A DNA stretch of 64,000 nt from Mesocentrotus franciscanus (GCA_037976565.1 CP137666.1:8302592-8366591); one strand, 5' to 3'. Shown: positions 44,966 through 58,669, counted from the first letter of the stretch. The notes: a model not told the origin generated them from the sequence alone. Made by a program: numbers and translations.

Positions 44966-47900
44966 GATAAAAACCCGGAAGAAAAAAATGGATTCTCAGT
45001 ATATTTCACTATTTCTATCTAAATTTTCATGCGAATGACCTTATTAGTACAATTAAAGGCGAGATCGAAAAGAGAGAGAGAGCCAGAGATCGACTCGGGA
45101 TTAGGGTGTTCATTATTTTAACTGCGGCGGATCAGAATTAAGATACCGTTTTGAAATTTGAGAGGAAGCTAGGGAGGGAGCGGGAGAGAGAGAGAGAGAG
45201 AGAGAGGGGGGATAGAATTAAATACCAAGAATATGATGTACACCATTGGTATTTCATATTTTAAAAATGTCTTTTCCAGTTTCATAACTTAATTACTGTG
45301 TGATGCCAGTCTGTCAACTAACTTGCAAATGAGATTCAATACGTGAAACAGCCTAACATGATCTAGCATTGATTTCCAACCAATCAATCAATAGTTCAAC
45401 ACACAATACCATTTTTCAAAACTCCTCGCTCTCACCCCCGCCCCCTCTAATTTCTTTCTTTCTCCCCCCCCCCCGCGTCTCTGTTTCTTCCTCCAACTCA
45501 ACCTATATACATGTTCTAATCTATTCATCTTTCTGACTTTTTCTGTATAAATTTCTCTGACCCATTTCGACTTTAGGGGGCACCACTGGGCCCATTGCTC
45601 TTTTTATAATCCCGTGTGGCAAATAAAAAATAAAACGATGTGTCCAGCGGCGTATAATATTGAAGTCACCAATTATTGTGTGTGTGTGTGTGGGGGATCA
45701 TTAATGAAAATACAATAAATTGTATGCATGCACACCCCCCCCCCACACACACAGACCATTTATCTTTTTTACCTTCCATTTCATATACGGTTCGCTTACT
45801 AGACACTTTTCTGACCCCCCCCTTGATCTTCACTGCATGGTAGCAGGGAAGAGTGCATTGTAGATTAAAGATAGCTTCCTTGAACGTGTTCTAATCATAA
45901 TTAATTACATGAGACAATATACACACCTAATGAAACAGAGTACTAAGTATCATACAACTTTAAAGTAAGTTCAATGATAAATTAGCGAGGGAGCCTTTGT
46001 GAAATTGAAAATCGTATTAAACTTGATAAAGAGTACTTTTAAACAAAAGGCAAGTCACATCCTATACATAAATGACGATAAACATAATTAATAAATTATG
46101 ATTGCGCATAAAATATACCAGCCTTAATAAATAAAGCTTTTTGTCTAATATAATGAAAGGGGGCGGCAAATTAATTTTGACCCATTTCCTTCATTCGAGG
46201 GAAGCACCTTCCCGCCCCCATGCACGCTTCGGACGAGTTTGGACAATGTTAAGAAACATTCATCTATAAAATGGGTTTGCCTCCTCCCCTTTATAGAGGA
46301 AGACCCACCCCAAATTTCTGGGGCCTGGGCGTTGCTGCACGGGGGCACGTGCACCCCCCAAAAACGTCGATCAATCAGGACGTCGATCAATTACATGTAT
46401 GTGCCCCCTCAAACATCAAACTCTGGCTACGGCCCTGCCTGCCGTCAACCACCGATTCGGAGCCTTGTGATCGAGGGTTTGTAGGTTACAAGAAACCCCG
46501 GCAAGAAACACTGTATTCATTAATTTGAGAGGGAGCGTAACGAACGAGTGAGAAAATTTACACTTGCATTTTTAGAGGAAGAGAAAATCAGGGCCTGTAG
46601 TAAATCGCAGTACATTAAAATTAATTCATGTATTATTTATTCTATTTTGCTTTTGTCTCAAAAGGGAAACCAATATTGAGAGGGGTCAAAATCGCTCATT
46701 GCAAACAAGAAAATAGAGATTATTGGTAGTTGAAACTTTTCATTTAGACAGCAGTTCAACACTCTAGAAATTAAGCTAATCGTTATATTGCAAAATGTTG
46801 TGTTTGTAAAGAGGCAAAAACGATTAGGGGGAAGGGGGGGGGAGTAATATAAATTGCCATTGATATAGATGGGAAAATCAGCTTTTGGTGCCAGTTGTAT
46901 ATTATACAGAACTTTTACCGTGTTAGGAAAAAATGCGTCTAATGATATTCGACGGAGCGATAATTCTTGTTAGGGTGAGTGCTAAAATTTTGCATTTAGT
47001 ACACTAGAAAGCTACATCATTGTAATGTTAAATAATATAACATGCAAAGGGGATACATACCCCATCCCCCGCTAAGGCCCGCTTCCTAAAATACGCCCCC
47101 TGGACGTACCCTAAGAAAATCTGTCATATTATGATTCTCTCTCTCTCTCTCTCTCTTCTCCTCCGCTACCCTTTCCCACCCCATCTCTCTCTTTCTATAT
47201 CTCTGCCTTCCTCTCTCTCTATCTCTCGTTTGATTTTTTTTTTTCTTGTCGTAAGTGCCCCCACGATCTGCCCCATGCACTGGTCCATTAACTCTTTGCC
47301 TGTATACCAGCAGGGAGGTCCCTAATACCAGTTACCACATTGCCATACATTGTATGAGTCAGTCAAAGAACTGAAATATCCGTGCTCAGCAAAATATTAG
47401 TGTTTCAATTCGATCGTTTTCACAGCACGGATTCGAAAAAAAGGCTCTCGATTGTGCGAAAAGTTTAATGCCAAAGTTTCTTGTTTTACCATAATGCGAA
47501 AAGATATGACAACGCATTTGATAGAGGCTAGACCCTTTACACAAATAAATCAAGGTCACTCGAATGGTCAGCAGCCTGTCCTGAGATTGGTCAATGGTCA
47601 CTGCAGCTGTTTATCGTGATGAATCTTGTCCCTCCCATAGCTCATGACAAAGGGCATCAATTTTTGTTGACCCGCACCCAGCCCTTTAAAGAAGAAGAAG
47701 AAAAGAAGAAAGGAGAAGATGAGACTAAAAGAAGAGAAGAATAAAAGAGGAGGAGGAGATAAAGAAGAATAAATTAAAAAGGAAAAGACAGGGAGAATTT
47801 AACAAGAGAAGAAGAGAAGAAGGAGAAAATGAAGAAGAAGAAGAAGATGAAGAAGATGAAGAAGATAATTTAGAAGCATTTCTGGCCCGGCCGCCATGCA

Positions 47901-48640
47901 GGCAAAATAGAACCTTCTGTATTGTCAAAATTACAGCCAAAAACAAATTATAAAGAACATTAATATGCTACATGTACATAGTTTGAGTAAGTTATAAGAG
48001 ATTGTACTTTGTACATAATTATTCACTCCAGATCATGTTGTTGTACACTGTGAATTTCCCTCAGGTGACCGAATTTGACCATAATCAGTTATAGGCAGTG
48101 TGTGGAGATCACGGTTCTTTACATGTGAGGATGCATTCAAATGGTCAGTTGTGGTCAGCTATTATGGGTCACCTCCCAGGGTCCAATGAAGGTATAATTC
48201 GATGTCTGTCCCTGGTCTGTCGAAAACAAACATCAGACCAGAAACGTTTCTGATCAGACAGCCAGACAGAATAAACAGATTTACATAACACGTGCACGTT
48301 GCTGGACATGCATGTTGTTATCAATAATGGCCACAGTTCAACTACCAGAGAATGAATACAGTTTATCCTTGAGGGTGTATGATTTGAAGATTGCATTCTC
48401 CATTGTGTTCAGAGTTATCAGCAAAAAGTGTTACCCATCATGTGCCTCTTTCTTTTTTCAAACATTTCAAGGTTTGTCCCTCTAAACATTTTATTCTCAT
48501 TGGATCATGAAGCTACAAAACAGCGATGTAATCTAGACAATAGCAATCGGCATCTGGATCGAGGTAGTTTACACCAATACTTAGGTCCAGCATACAAGTA
48601 TCCACGCAGTGGCGAACTTTACAGCTACAAGTAGGACCAG
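44966..48640. other. Simple-sequence-rich spacer, no gene seen
   Basis: Contains (GA)n at about 45184-45207, a SINE-like fragment at 45835-45880, a repeat-like GC-richer segment at 46140-46530 with two gtcgatcaat phrases, (CT)n at about 47135-47155, and a GAA-rich block at 47688-47870. Open frames here follow from the composition. Confidence 0.5.
47688..47870. repeat. GAA/AAG-rich purine tract
   Basis: About 180 nt that are nearly all purine on the plus strand (agaagaagaagaagatgaag and similar). The minus-strand poly-Ser frame is not a gene. Confidence 0.8.
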
Positions 48641-51600
48641 TCATTGGTGATGGATTTGTGAATGTGATGGTATAGTCTGTATTCTTTTCCCCATTATCAG
48701 CAATTCCTCTCGCCCTTTTGTCTCTCAGTTCCTGTGTTACCTACTTTGACATTTGATCATGTTTTTATTTGCCTTATTTTATTTTATATGTCGTATTTAC
48801 AATATATGCAAAGTTGTGAACTGACTGAATTGCTTGGTTTACCTTTTCTTAATTCACATGGCTGCCTCAAAGTTCAAAATTAGTTTTCCCCTCCCCACCT
48901 CTTCTCTTCATTTGGGGGTTGGAGAAGAAACTTGGCAAATATTGAGTAATACCTAAATGTTAATAAACAGCACTAAAAACAAAACTAAGGTTATTCCCCC
49001 CTTAGTAACAAGAAATTATTCTCAAACTGCAAATACGTATATGAAGTAATCTGCATCAACTAATAACTTTTCCCTCATTTTATTTTCCCACTAAATGGTC
49101 AGGCTATAAAGGCAATGGTTTCCCTTATCTGCATTTATGGGTGCCCTGAGGGAGCAACTGCTTGCATACAATGTAGTACATAATTATATTCATTCATTTT
49201 ATCTGCCTGAAATGAAATGTAAGTGGTTAATCAATAGAAATTTAAGCCTAATCACTTAAATTTATTTATTTAAATTTTCATGAAATACAGGCACTGATTT
49301 ATTATAAACAATGATTTCATGTCATAATTACATTGTAAAATCAAGATTGATATAGAAAGTAGCAAATGGTGGCAAGGTAGACCTACAGATAAAATAAAAC
49401 GACTCAATAAAAAAAACTAACAAATCAATTACATCTTCAACAACTTTTTTTTTAATTCCTCAAGGATAAAATCATACTATAATCACAAGCAGAATAGATA
49501 TGTTGCAAATACTGTAGGAACATAATAATATCTGAATGTTACAAGAATCTACTAAGGATTATTTCATTTTTAAACAAAAACCAAATAAGCTCAACCAGCA
49601 AGGTGTACATGTGAATAAAATGGTGGTGAAACAATTTGAACTTTCCATCAAAATGGGGATATATACATGTATACATCATATACATGTACCTTAACAAAAC
49701 ATCTGAATGTTAAATAAAAATAGAACTCAAATAAAATCCTCCCTGTTTTAATAAATAAATTGTTAAATGTGCCTCTATTGCAATAACTGCAACAAATTGA
49801 GAAATATCCTCACCATCAGAACCAAAGATAGCCCTGTACATGCACATGTTGGGAAAAGAATGATGTTAAGATTTAAGAGTTGCATCAATGATGAAAATAA
49901 TTATGAAAACAAAGGCACTTCATGCATGTGAATACATGTATTACCTAAACAAGTAGGCATTCCAGTAAATGCCTGATTAAAAAATGGTTGCCTTACTTGC
50001 CTATGCTTATTCTTATTAGAAAACTTTTTAATTTAAATGTGTTAAATTACTGCTAATTAACAGCAAATTAGCATTTTTACATCTATGTAGGACTTTAGCT
50101 ACATTTTGAACATATTTATAACGTATGAACAATCTATTTCATGTAGTTTTCGAGTCAAGAAGTCTATTACGTTGAGACGTGAGAATATGAAAAATTGTTG
50201 AAATATAGAGAATAAGAAACATCGCACCTTCCGTTACTTCTGTTATATATCATCACTACATGTATGCTGTCATTCAACTAGATACTGGAACAAATATAAT
50301 ATAATTATGAATAACTGAACCACTAACAAAGGTAGGACCTTCCAAAATACAAGCTCTCTTTTTTTTGCTTGTTTCCTTTTCTGCATCATCTATGACCATT
50401 GTACATGAATATATTTCCCCATTTCATAGTGATTTTACATTTTAATGTTATAGAAATAAATTGATTTGCATTTAATTTCTTTCATCAAACAGTATCAATA
50501 CACACTCACATTTGTTAGTCTTCAAAATAAAAATTACAATAGACGATAAGTATCAGAGGAGTAATAAGTACATCCCTTGTCTTATGTTGGCATTTCAAAA
50601 TTGGCATACTGCACATTTACATGTTTACTAATCACTTTTCAAACTTCCATCACCCTTCTATGAACTTAAGATGCAATTATATGCACCTTATCATCTATCA
50701 ATAAAGTAGATCTGAAGCCATGTTCCCACATGAGGCAGTAAATCAATCAAAAAAGAATTGAACTAAAACAACTGCAATGGCAAAAATACACACACAAATG
50801 TGTAGATGAGTGGTAACAATGCTCAATGATGTGAGGGTGAAAAGGAAATAGTGGATGCACTAGCCCCAACAAGTATTGATTTGATCTGTGTGTTAGAGTA
50901 CTATAAACCAGCAACATTCTCAAATTGTAAAGGAAGGCCATTTTCATAGCAAAAAAAAAAAACCTTCGCAAATTCCAAGAATTGATTGTTGTGTTGATCA
51001 TGAATGTGGAAGTTTCTGATTTTATAGTTTAAATAGATTAATGCCATACCAGTTGTCATGATCACTATACATTAATCATTATTTAAATTTGGCCATAGCA
51101 GTTTACCCCCTCATGTGGGAACATTGCTCTAGACTACACCATTTACATATAGCTCTCTCCATCATCACCATATACCATTCAAAGTACTGAAGATATGTTA
51201 AGTAATAAAGGTTGTGACCTATGAATTCACTTTCCATCCAGCACATGTTCGAGACCATCAATCAAAAATTGCTCTCCAAAGGTCAAAAGCTCAATTGAAG
51301 CAGACATTGTGACCAGGGAATCCCTACTGTTACTTCAACACATCAGCTAGGTATACACAACAGGGCATAGACTTAAGTTTAGCTCAAGGTTTTAAACTTT
51401 AAGATTATCTTGTAGTTGTGCAGACCATTTAAGAAACACAAGGTTTACTCAGTTTAAAACCACCAGTGGCCTTCAGGTTACTGTGATGACTGCAAGTCAT
51501 GTGAGTCCTCACTTGGATTTCCAAATGTATGTGTTGTGTAAACACAATTAACTTGCAGGTTTTCATCAATAATTCTCTTGGCTCGTAGATTAAAACCTCA

Positions 51601-52944
51601 AGCATTCATTTTTTCAGTGCCATATGAACCCACATTGTTATTAGAAGGTTGTGGTTTAGAACTTCATGTGTTTGCAAACTTCAGGGTAAATCTACAACAG
51701 TTTGTACAGATGTACATAAGAATAGGACTGGTTTCAATGGAACATACAGGTGTACATGTACACATGTACTTGCTGGACAAATGTACATGTATAATCCCCC
51801 CCGACCCCCCCTCCCCCATATATATATTCAGGTCTCAATAAAAAGATACAAGCATTTCAAAATTCAGGGAATCACCATAAATATCAGGGTGGAAAAGTTC
51901 ATAGGAGATAAATCTGATGTTTATGGATCTGGGTTATGCATTTTATCCTTTACGTGTAGCATGCAAAGAGCAATGTTATAAATCATGTACGTGTACTAGT
52001 CATAAACTCTATTATTTACAGCATGAATGCACACTTCATGTCGATAATGCAATAATGTCACACAAGTGTGGGCAGGTTAGCTACATAAAATTACATTTGC
52101 ATTCTCTAAAGTCTAGACTATGGCAATTCAATGACTCAATGAAAAAATGGCAAACTGCCCATACATGTATAACCATTAAAAATACACATGTAGGCATAAA
52201 AACCGCCAAACATTCACCTACAGTATTTCTTTTATAGAATATTACAATAGGAAAGGTACCTTATTAAAAGTAAAGATGGAATTCACATCTGTCTTGTGAT
52301 CAAAGTTCTTATAATTCCAATGGATTAAATACTTAAATACTGATAGTGAACAGAAAACAAAAGGAAAATAAATGTAAATTAAGATCAAAACCAAGGATTA
52401 TTCCACTTTGGGAGGAAGAAGAATGCAGTAGTATTTATATTATTGTGATTAATGAACTAGAACTTGAACAATCTCAGTTACAAATTACATTAAATATCTA
52501 CCAATGGCATGTTTTCCTGTTTGACATTCTGTGGAAGATTGAAGTTTTAAACTTTGCACTTTCTTTCTCATAGTACTTTCTCATAGTTCTTATAATATAT
52601 GATACATTTGGAGGAGCTTGACAGTGTATACTCTCATACTAGGCACTTGTTCTTAGATGTTCTTCGTCAAGTTTCATCAACAGACAACAGTCGCAGATCG
52701 ATGGTATCCACTGATGTACAGAATATCAACTATTCCTTGGAGTATTGTCCACATATTCCATTTCCCTGTACGTACACCATTCCATTGCAGGTAGGGCTTC
52801 ATCATGTGATTGCTGTCGTAAGGAACTCCCCATCAGCAAACACCAGGCTCTACAAAGCCTGAACCAGGCCTTTATACAGGCCTGTCCAGCAGGTTCTGTC
52901 ACATGTTCTCTTTAAAGGTCTCTGTTCTGTACATCATGATAAGT
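48641..52944 (-). other. AT-rich spacer, possibly long 3'UTR of the minus-strand microprotein gene
   Basis: No exon is recognised on either strand. Minus-strand AATAAA (plus tttatt) occurs at 49298-49303 and 49261-49266. A C-rich run lies at 51797-51817. Confidence 0.3.
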
Positions 52945-53851
52945 CTACTTGTCTTTCACATGTTTGATTGAGCATGTCGTGTGAAGCCGATGGGCACTGA
53001 ACATGGAAAGACACACCCCTAAGCACAGGATGAACAGAGCTGACCTAGGGGCTGGGATACGTTCATTGCGGGGTGCTGTGTTGCTCACCTGTACAAATGC
53101 GATATAACGAGAAATGCATTAATTAAAAAAATAATAGTGAATTCAAAGAAGATTGTGTATCATGATATACAAAACCTATTCCATAGTGCCTTTTTGGTGA
53201 ACTACAATGTTCACTAAATATTTTGGATGACCGTGTAGAACTAAAAATTTCAAGCTGTTAAAAACTATCTGACATACAAGATACATTTTCTATTTTTGTA
53301 CTGTTTTGAAAGGAATACATTTTTGGTAAATAATAATTTCCCATTCCTAGCTCGACAGATACTGGTTACATGGTATACGAAACACAAAGACACTCCATGA
53401 TTAAAAAAAATTGCAGGTCATCATATCTGATCTTCCTTTTCTTGTGAGAATGGCATTGTTCCTGCTTAAAGTTAATATGTAGATGAGATTTATGGCACAC
53501 TAACTCTCTAGAATATAAGGAATAAGATGAAATCAAGCTTTATTACGAGAATACGTTCCAAATTCTTGTCAATGTCAGGTGAAATGTTATATGCCCAGAC
53601 ATAGCTACCCTTTAAGCTGTAGATGCATTGACAATGTGTATATGATTTTAAAGTTAAGTGCCAATACTTAGTAATGTAAAATTTTGTGTTGCTTCAGTTT
53701 TTCAAGTAAAAATTATTTATATCAAGCTTTTGTATCCAGGCTACAGCACACTTTCTATTTCAACCACAAAACAGTGAGTATCCTCAATTCAAAAACTTAC
53801 CTGGAGAATTCTGCTGGGGAAGAGTCTCCCAGGAATTCTTGAGATGATCAT
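52945..53851 (-). CDS. Predicted 64-residue single-pass membrane microprotein, unknown family
   Basis: Two coding exons, 53801-53851 (17 codons) and 52945-53088 (47 codons plus TAG), join in phase 0 through donor CAG-GTAAGT and acceptor atttgtacag. The Met context is gtcaccATGa. Residues 1-17 (MIISRIPGRLFPSRILQ) are basic and amphipathic, like a mitochondrial presequence. Residues about 33-49 (SALFILCLGVCLSMFSA) form one hydrophobic segment, followed by a short basic tail ending KHVKDK. An upstream non-coding exon is likely, with donor at 54602. I do not recognise the family. The gene model rests on consensus splice signals and the protein's sensible layout, not on homology. Confidence 0.5.
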
Positions 53852-53888
53852 GGTGACTGCCTACGTTATTCCACAACGCCCTAGGAAC
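53801..53888 (-). CDS. Microprotein exon with start codon (coding 53801-53851)
   Basis: Acceptor gaaatttacag, then 37 nt of 5'UTR, ATG at 53851-53849 and 17 codons to donor GTAAGT. Confidence 0.5.
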
Positions 53889-54602
53889 CTGTAAATTTCA
53901 AAGTCCAGACAAAGAGTAAAAGCAGACAAACAGTTGAGTTACTGAGTTAGACCCTGAAATCAGTGTACTTCATTTGGAGACATGTGATATTTTATTATTA
54001 TTGAGTAGATCTAACTCTAAGCCTACATGCTCTCTCTTTTTCACTCAAGATCCGAGACTGAGCTGAGTAAGCCTAGATCTACATGCCCTTGACCTCTCTA
54101 GTCTCTTTTTAAATTTGATTTCTATTTTGTTTTAGTACTACTAGATCTGTCTTTATATGGACTAACAAGTCTGTCGCTGTCAACACGTACTGAAGAAGAA
54201 GATCAGGGACAGTCAACGTCAGTATAGACAGTATAGATGCAAAACAAAGAGGCAGTCTTAAAATGAGTTAAACTTTCTTCAATTAACATCAATCATGATG
54301 ATCACATTCACAGCTCAGGTAATCATGGAATTCAGTTGTCAGTCTACCATAACTTTAAAGAAATAAATCTATTTAAAAAAACATGGAAACTCGGGAGCAT
54401 GGGGACCAAACTCACATTTACAAACACAGACAAACGACAAGTCACAAGACAATCGCCATTGACTAAAGCCTGTGAAAGTTCAGTTGTGGACAGGCAAATT
54501 AATCATTTTTATTTTAATGTCACAATAATTAATAAACCGGGACCTACTTTCAACCTTTTTCACTAACTTTCGCTATATTTTCATATCCAAACATAAACTT
54601 AC

Positions 54603-54860
54603 TTCACTGCTCTATGTTCAGAGCGTTCTCAAATCCCAGAATCCCACGAAATGGTACACGTAATAGTTCGTAAAATTCGACACAAGCTCAGCCTGAAAAG
54701 CCGGTCGGGCATCAAACATCACAGGTAGCTGCACGCACCGGACCGGCGGATTTAGGCGGCAGGCTACGCTAGCTAGCTCGTATTCACGTGTGAGCAAGAT
54801 GCATGTTCAAAGAGCTACAGCTGAGCTTCATAGATCACCCGGCCGGAGCGTGTCCATATA
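54603..54860 (-). promoter_or_regulatory. Candidate first (non-coding) exon and promoter of the microprotein gene
   Basis: The donor-like gagcagtgaa-GTAAGTTTATG lies at 54603/54602. The upstream part is GC-rich with a caccggaccggcggatttag patch, resembling a TATA-less promoter. Assignment is by position. Confidence 0.35.
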
Positions 54861-55120
54861 TGAGTGCAATGCGCAAGCGCAAATTGAGATTGCATAAGAA
54901 AATGCCAATATAGCCTGGCTTCCAGGCAAATCTGGAAGAAAACAAATATCATCAAAATGTTGAGAAAAGACGGTTAAAAAAAAAAAAGTGCTTTTGTTAT
55001 ACTTGAAGCAGTGGGGTAAAATGCGTTTAGTCATGCAAAGGGGTACTGCATCATGGGGAGTGGCGGGGGTGCAGGGTCTTTTTACTTCTGTATCCCTTTC
55101 CCACTCTATCTTCCTTTCTC

Positions 55121-55139
55121 TCTCTCTCTCTCTCTCTCC
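55121..55139. repeat. (CT)n tract
   Basis: Short tctctctctctctctctct run. A small palindrome, attatacctctctactgaga then ggtataat, follows at 55235-55262. Confidence 0.7.
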
Positions 55140-57424
55140 CCCTTTTTTTTGGCCATTTTATTGAGGGCGCTCATCACCATTTCATTCAGTAGTAGTATTT
55201 AGTCAATACGAAATTACATGACCAGCTGAGGAGTATTATACCTCTCTACTGAGAGGTATAATCCCCTTTTCAATATAGACTTATACATAATATAAAATAT
55301 ATATTTATAATATAAAGAAATCATATGATGAAAGAAGAATTTATTTTACAAATTTTGCTGTTAGGGCTTTGTTAAGTTCAATACTTTTTATTATATATAT
55401 ACAGTTAAAGGTATTACAAAGTTTTGGTATGGGGTCATGAATTTGGTTCAAATGAACATATTGGAAGCATATGCGATTTTACAATATTCAATGATCGTTG
55501 TCGCGGTTGAAATCAAGTCTAAAGTGATGAAATTGTAAATAATTAACTCTTTATGTTGTATAGCGCCCTCTCAAGACTGATATTACTTTAACTTTAAAAC
55601 AATGTTTCTTGACTACAATTGACCGATTTGTTATTCCTGTTTGGAAATTATATATCAGAACTGCATATTCTGAGATTTTCATGGTCGCAGCTACCATGGA
55701 ATGGCCTTAGGCGCTATATGAAATATTTGAAATTTACGGGGAGCGGTAAATTTTGATTATTCAATTTGCTCGAAAGCAGAAGTGTTTTAGGGGCAACATT
55801 TTTTAGTGCTTATAATAAATCAACAGGGGCATCCAAATATATCAAAAATTTAAAGAATTACTATCCATCCAATTTCAAAATTTCCCAAAACTTTGCATTA
55901 CCTTTAACAACTAAATTATTCATACCCTTACCAAGTTTTGTAATTTTTTAATTATGTGAAAAGTTGATTTTTCCTGATCAATCATGTTTCTTGATCAATC
56001 ATGTTTCTTGAGAATATGTGATATTAAAGCTTACATCAAGTATTAAACACAACCCAAATGCAACCGATCCACCTTACATTCTTGAGTTACAAAAAGCACA
56101 ATAATTAAACATCAAATTTACAAGGGGTACAACTAATTCAGTTGGTAACTGTGTATATTGATCATGACAATTAATTATCTCTTGCTGCTCCTAATCAAAA
56201 CCTTGAAAAAATATTATCAGCCATTCAAATAATTAATCACGTTGATGTAGCTCACTGAAAATATTATCAGCCATTCAAATAATTAATCACATGTTGATGT
56301 AGCTCACTGAAAATAGAAGCAGACAATCAAATAATTTATATCACTAAAAGGAATTGAATTAAATTTTATTGCAATTGAATTCTGGTATAAAAAATACAAG
56401 CAGAAACAGACGTACTAGGGAATATTACATAGTACATGTTAATACATCAGAATACAAAAGGGAATACATAACTCAATGCATTCTAAATATTTTACATACA
56501 AGGCTCTTCTTACAATAATTTTCTATGAATTCATATTCTGAATGCCTCATTAGACTATTACAAACTTGATCACAAGACTTAACAAATTTGACCTGAAGCA
56601 ATTTCGACAGCCTTGCCCATGGCCTATTGAAATGTGCAACTTTAGAATGACACATGATTTCTATGAAATTGCCCTTGAGTCGATTTATTTTCAGAAGTGT
56701 TTGTGTTCATTTTTATAGCAGATATTTTTTATTAGTGTTATCTCCAGGTTTGTTAGGAAATGCATTCTGTACGTCACAATTAAAAATGATCAGAAACTTG
56801 TCCACGAATCCATCCCGGCATGTAATCAGTACTAATCACATGTATAAATTTATGAAATCCTTCAAAATTTACCATCTAAGACTAAGATCATGGTAGTACT
56901 TTCAATGATCTCTAATTGAAACAACTTCTGAAACTATATTACAGCCCAAAAATACATACCCTGGTATATATTGTAGAGAATAAGCAACTCAAGACAAACT
57001 CCTTTGCTTCAATATCAAAGGGTGCATCGTGTACATCTCAAATAACAGAAAATTTCATTCAGGAATGTGCTTTGCAGAGACTATGCGTGGCTCTGTTGAA
57101 TCCCTCTCCTCCATATAGCCTCTAAAGTCATAATATGACATAAAACTCCTCCGACCACAAAGATTTGTCTGTCTACCATAATCAAATTAGTGAGAAAAAA
57201 ATTGGTTTCTCTCCAGATTGCATTCAACACAGGTGAATATGCAAGACAATGCTTAGCAGCAAGCCCACTCCTCAAAATATGTTGTCTTAAAGCTTAAAAC
57301 TCAGCTGCAGAAGCCATAATGTAGCCTTATTAAAATTTAATGTATTATAAGGAAACATATGAAAGGACTAATTAGCAATAATAATAATAGGTCATTATAT
57401 ACATCATTCATATATTCTTGTTCA
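55140..57424. other. AT-rich spacer, no gene recognised
   Basis: Holds an 18-bp direct duplication (tgatcaatcatgtttctt, 55976-56010) and a 52-bp tandem repeat at 56205-56335. Minus-strand frames at 56473-57275 are short, broken and unrecognised; an old retroelement remnant is possible. Confidence 0.35.
56205..56335. repeat. 52-bp tandem repeat, 2.5 copies
   Basis: aaaatattatcagccattca then aataattaatcac and gttgatgtagctcactg, repeated almost exactly, then a diverged third copy. Confidence 0.85.
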
Positions 57425-57713
57425 GTGATTGGTTAAAAGTGTGTCACATGATAAAAAATAAATGCACTATTTTCCCAAGCCGTAAATAGTACCTCAACTA
57501 AAAAGACTATTTACGGCTGGGCAATGTCGGCCGCGTGATTTGACCCTACGCGCAGACATGTTATACGCAAGTAGTGTGCACGCACGCATGTATGTGTGAT
57601 CTTGTGAATGAGTAGGGGTGGTATGTATGTTGGAGTTATGAAACTGTTTGTTGAAACTTGAATCCAACTTGGAATTTTGATTTTTACAGCAAAATCTTTT
57701 AACCAATCAATGA
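57425..57713. mobile_element. Foldback with short hairpin inside
   Basis: gtgattggttaaaag at the left pairs with cttttaaccaatcaa at the right. The inner hairpin at 57479-57520 has arms agccgtaaatagt and actatttacggct. A GC-richer interior near 57525-57600 lacks a credible gene. Confidence 0.55.
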
Positions 57714-57743
57714 ACAATGAATATATAAATGAAGTATATAAAA

Positions 57744-57917
57744 CAAATATATACTGTCTTTATTCGAGTCTCTGGATTAAATTAAAACTATATGGTCGGT
57801 GACTGCAATAGTGCTATTTTGCTTCGGTGCTGCGCGCCTCAGCAAAATAGCACTATTGCAGTCACCTTGGGCCCATATAGTTTTAACCAGAGCCTCTCAT
57901 GGCAGTATATATTTGTA
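57744..57917. mobile_element. 170-bp hairpin element, copy 2
   Basis: acaaatatatactgtcttta and the tgcaatagtgctattttgct segment pair with the complementary right arm. The loop is gctgcgcgcctc. Same family as 41820-41990. Confidence 0.8.
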
Positions 57918-57984
57918 TAATATATATAGCGCAGCTACTATATGAATATACTCTACTGCACTTAATACAAGGTATCATATTATT

Positions 57985-58190
57985 ACCCCGGCTAAAGCCG
58001 AGCTGCCATAATAAGGCGCTAAAGCATTCAAGGAATTTCTTCCTACCGGGTACCCATTTACTTCACCTGGGTGGAGAGTGGTAAATGTAGATTAATGTCT
58101 TGCCAAAGGACATTAGTGTCGCGGCAGGACTTGAACCGCGAACCGTGTGATCCACAGTTCAGTGACGTATACACTAAGACCACGACACCT
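57985..58190 (-). mobile_element. tRNA-derived SINE, best copy
   Basis: The tRNA-like head lies at 58116-58190, read on the minus strand: A-box-like tggtcttagtgtatacg and B-box ggttcaagtcc. The body carries acccatttacttcacctggg and agattaatgtcttgcc. Target duplications were not identified. The tRNA-like part has no intact acceptor stem plus CCA context, so it is not a tRNA gene. Confidence 0.75.
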
Positions 58191-58194
58191 GAGA

Positions 58195-58420
58195 ACACCA
58201 GTATTAGTAGTAGTACATGTATTTATAGTACAGGTAGTAGTAGTGGAGGTGGTGGCAGTAGTAGTAGTAATACAAGAGGTGGTGGTTGTAGTAGTGTAGT
58301 AGTAGTAGTAGTAGTGGTAGTGGTGGTGGTGGTGGTGGTGGTGGTGGTGGTAGTAGTAGTAGTGGTAGTGGTAGTGGTAGTGGTAGTGGTAGTGGTAGTG
58401 GTAGTGGTAGTAGTAATTTA
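58195..58420. repeat. (GTAGTG)n/(GGT)n microsatellite
   Basis: Over 200 nt of gtagtg, ggt and gta units. The long Val/Ser, Thr/His and Leu/Pro frames across it are artefacts. It abuts the SINE. Confidence 0.9.
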
Positions 58421-58669
58421 TGACATTTTTTATCAAATGAGACGTGCTTGAAAGCCGTTTGAAAAAAAGTTGCCAATATACATATGCATTTGATCAATTA
58501 CACCTACCGGGTATACAGATTTCTGAGCCTTCATGATTGCTTCACTTCAGCCTTTCCTCAAAATTCCACTACCCCAGTAATCAATCTGTTCCTCTTATTC
58601 CTATGCAAAAATAACTTTGATAGAGTTCCCCTTTAATATAGGAACCACTAGTTTCATGTTGGCAATGGT

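Noticed and set aside
47725..47946. Poly-Ser minus-strand frame
   Set aside because: Translation of the GAA-rich purine tract.
56473..57275. A minus-strand gene
   Set aside because: Several short frames with stops between them, no recognised domain, no consistent splice pattern.
58116..58190. A tRNA gene on the minus strand
   Set aside because: A- and B-box-like parts are present, but the rest does not give a good cloverleaf and the sequence continues into a repeated SINE body.
58071..58497. Long frames on both strands rich in Val, His/Tyr, Thr or Leu/Pro
   Set aside because: They run through the (GTAGTG)n/(GGT)n microsatellite; any frame of that repeat is open.
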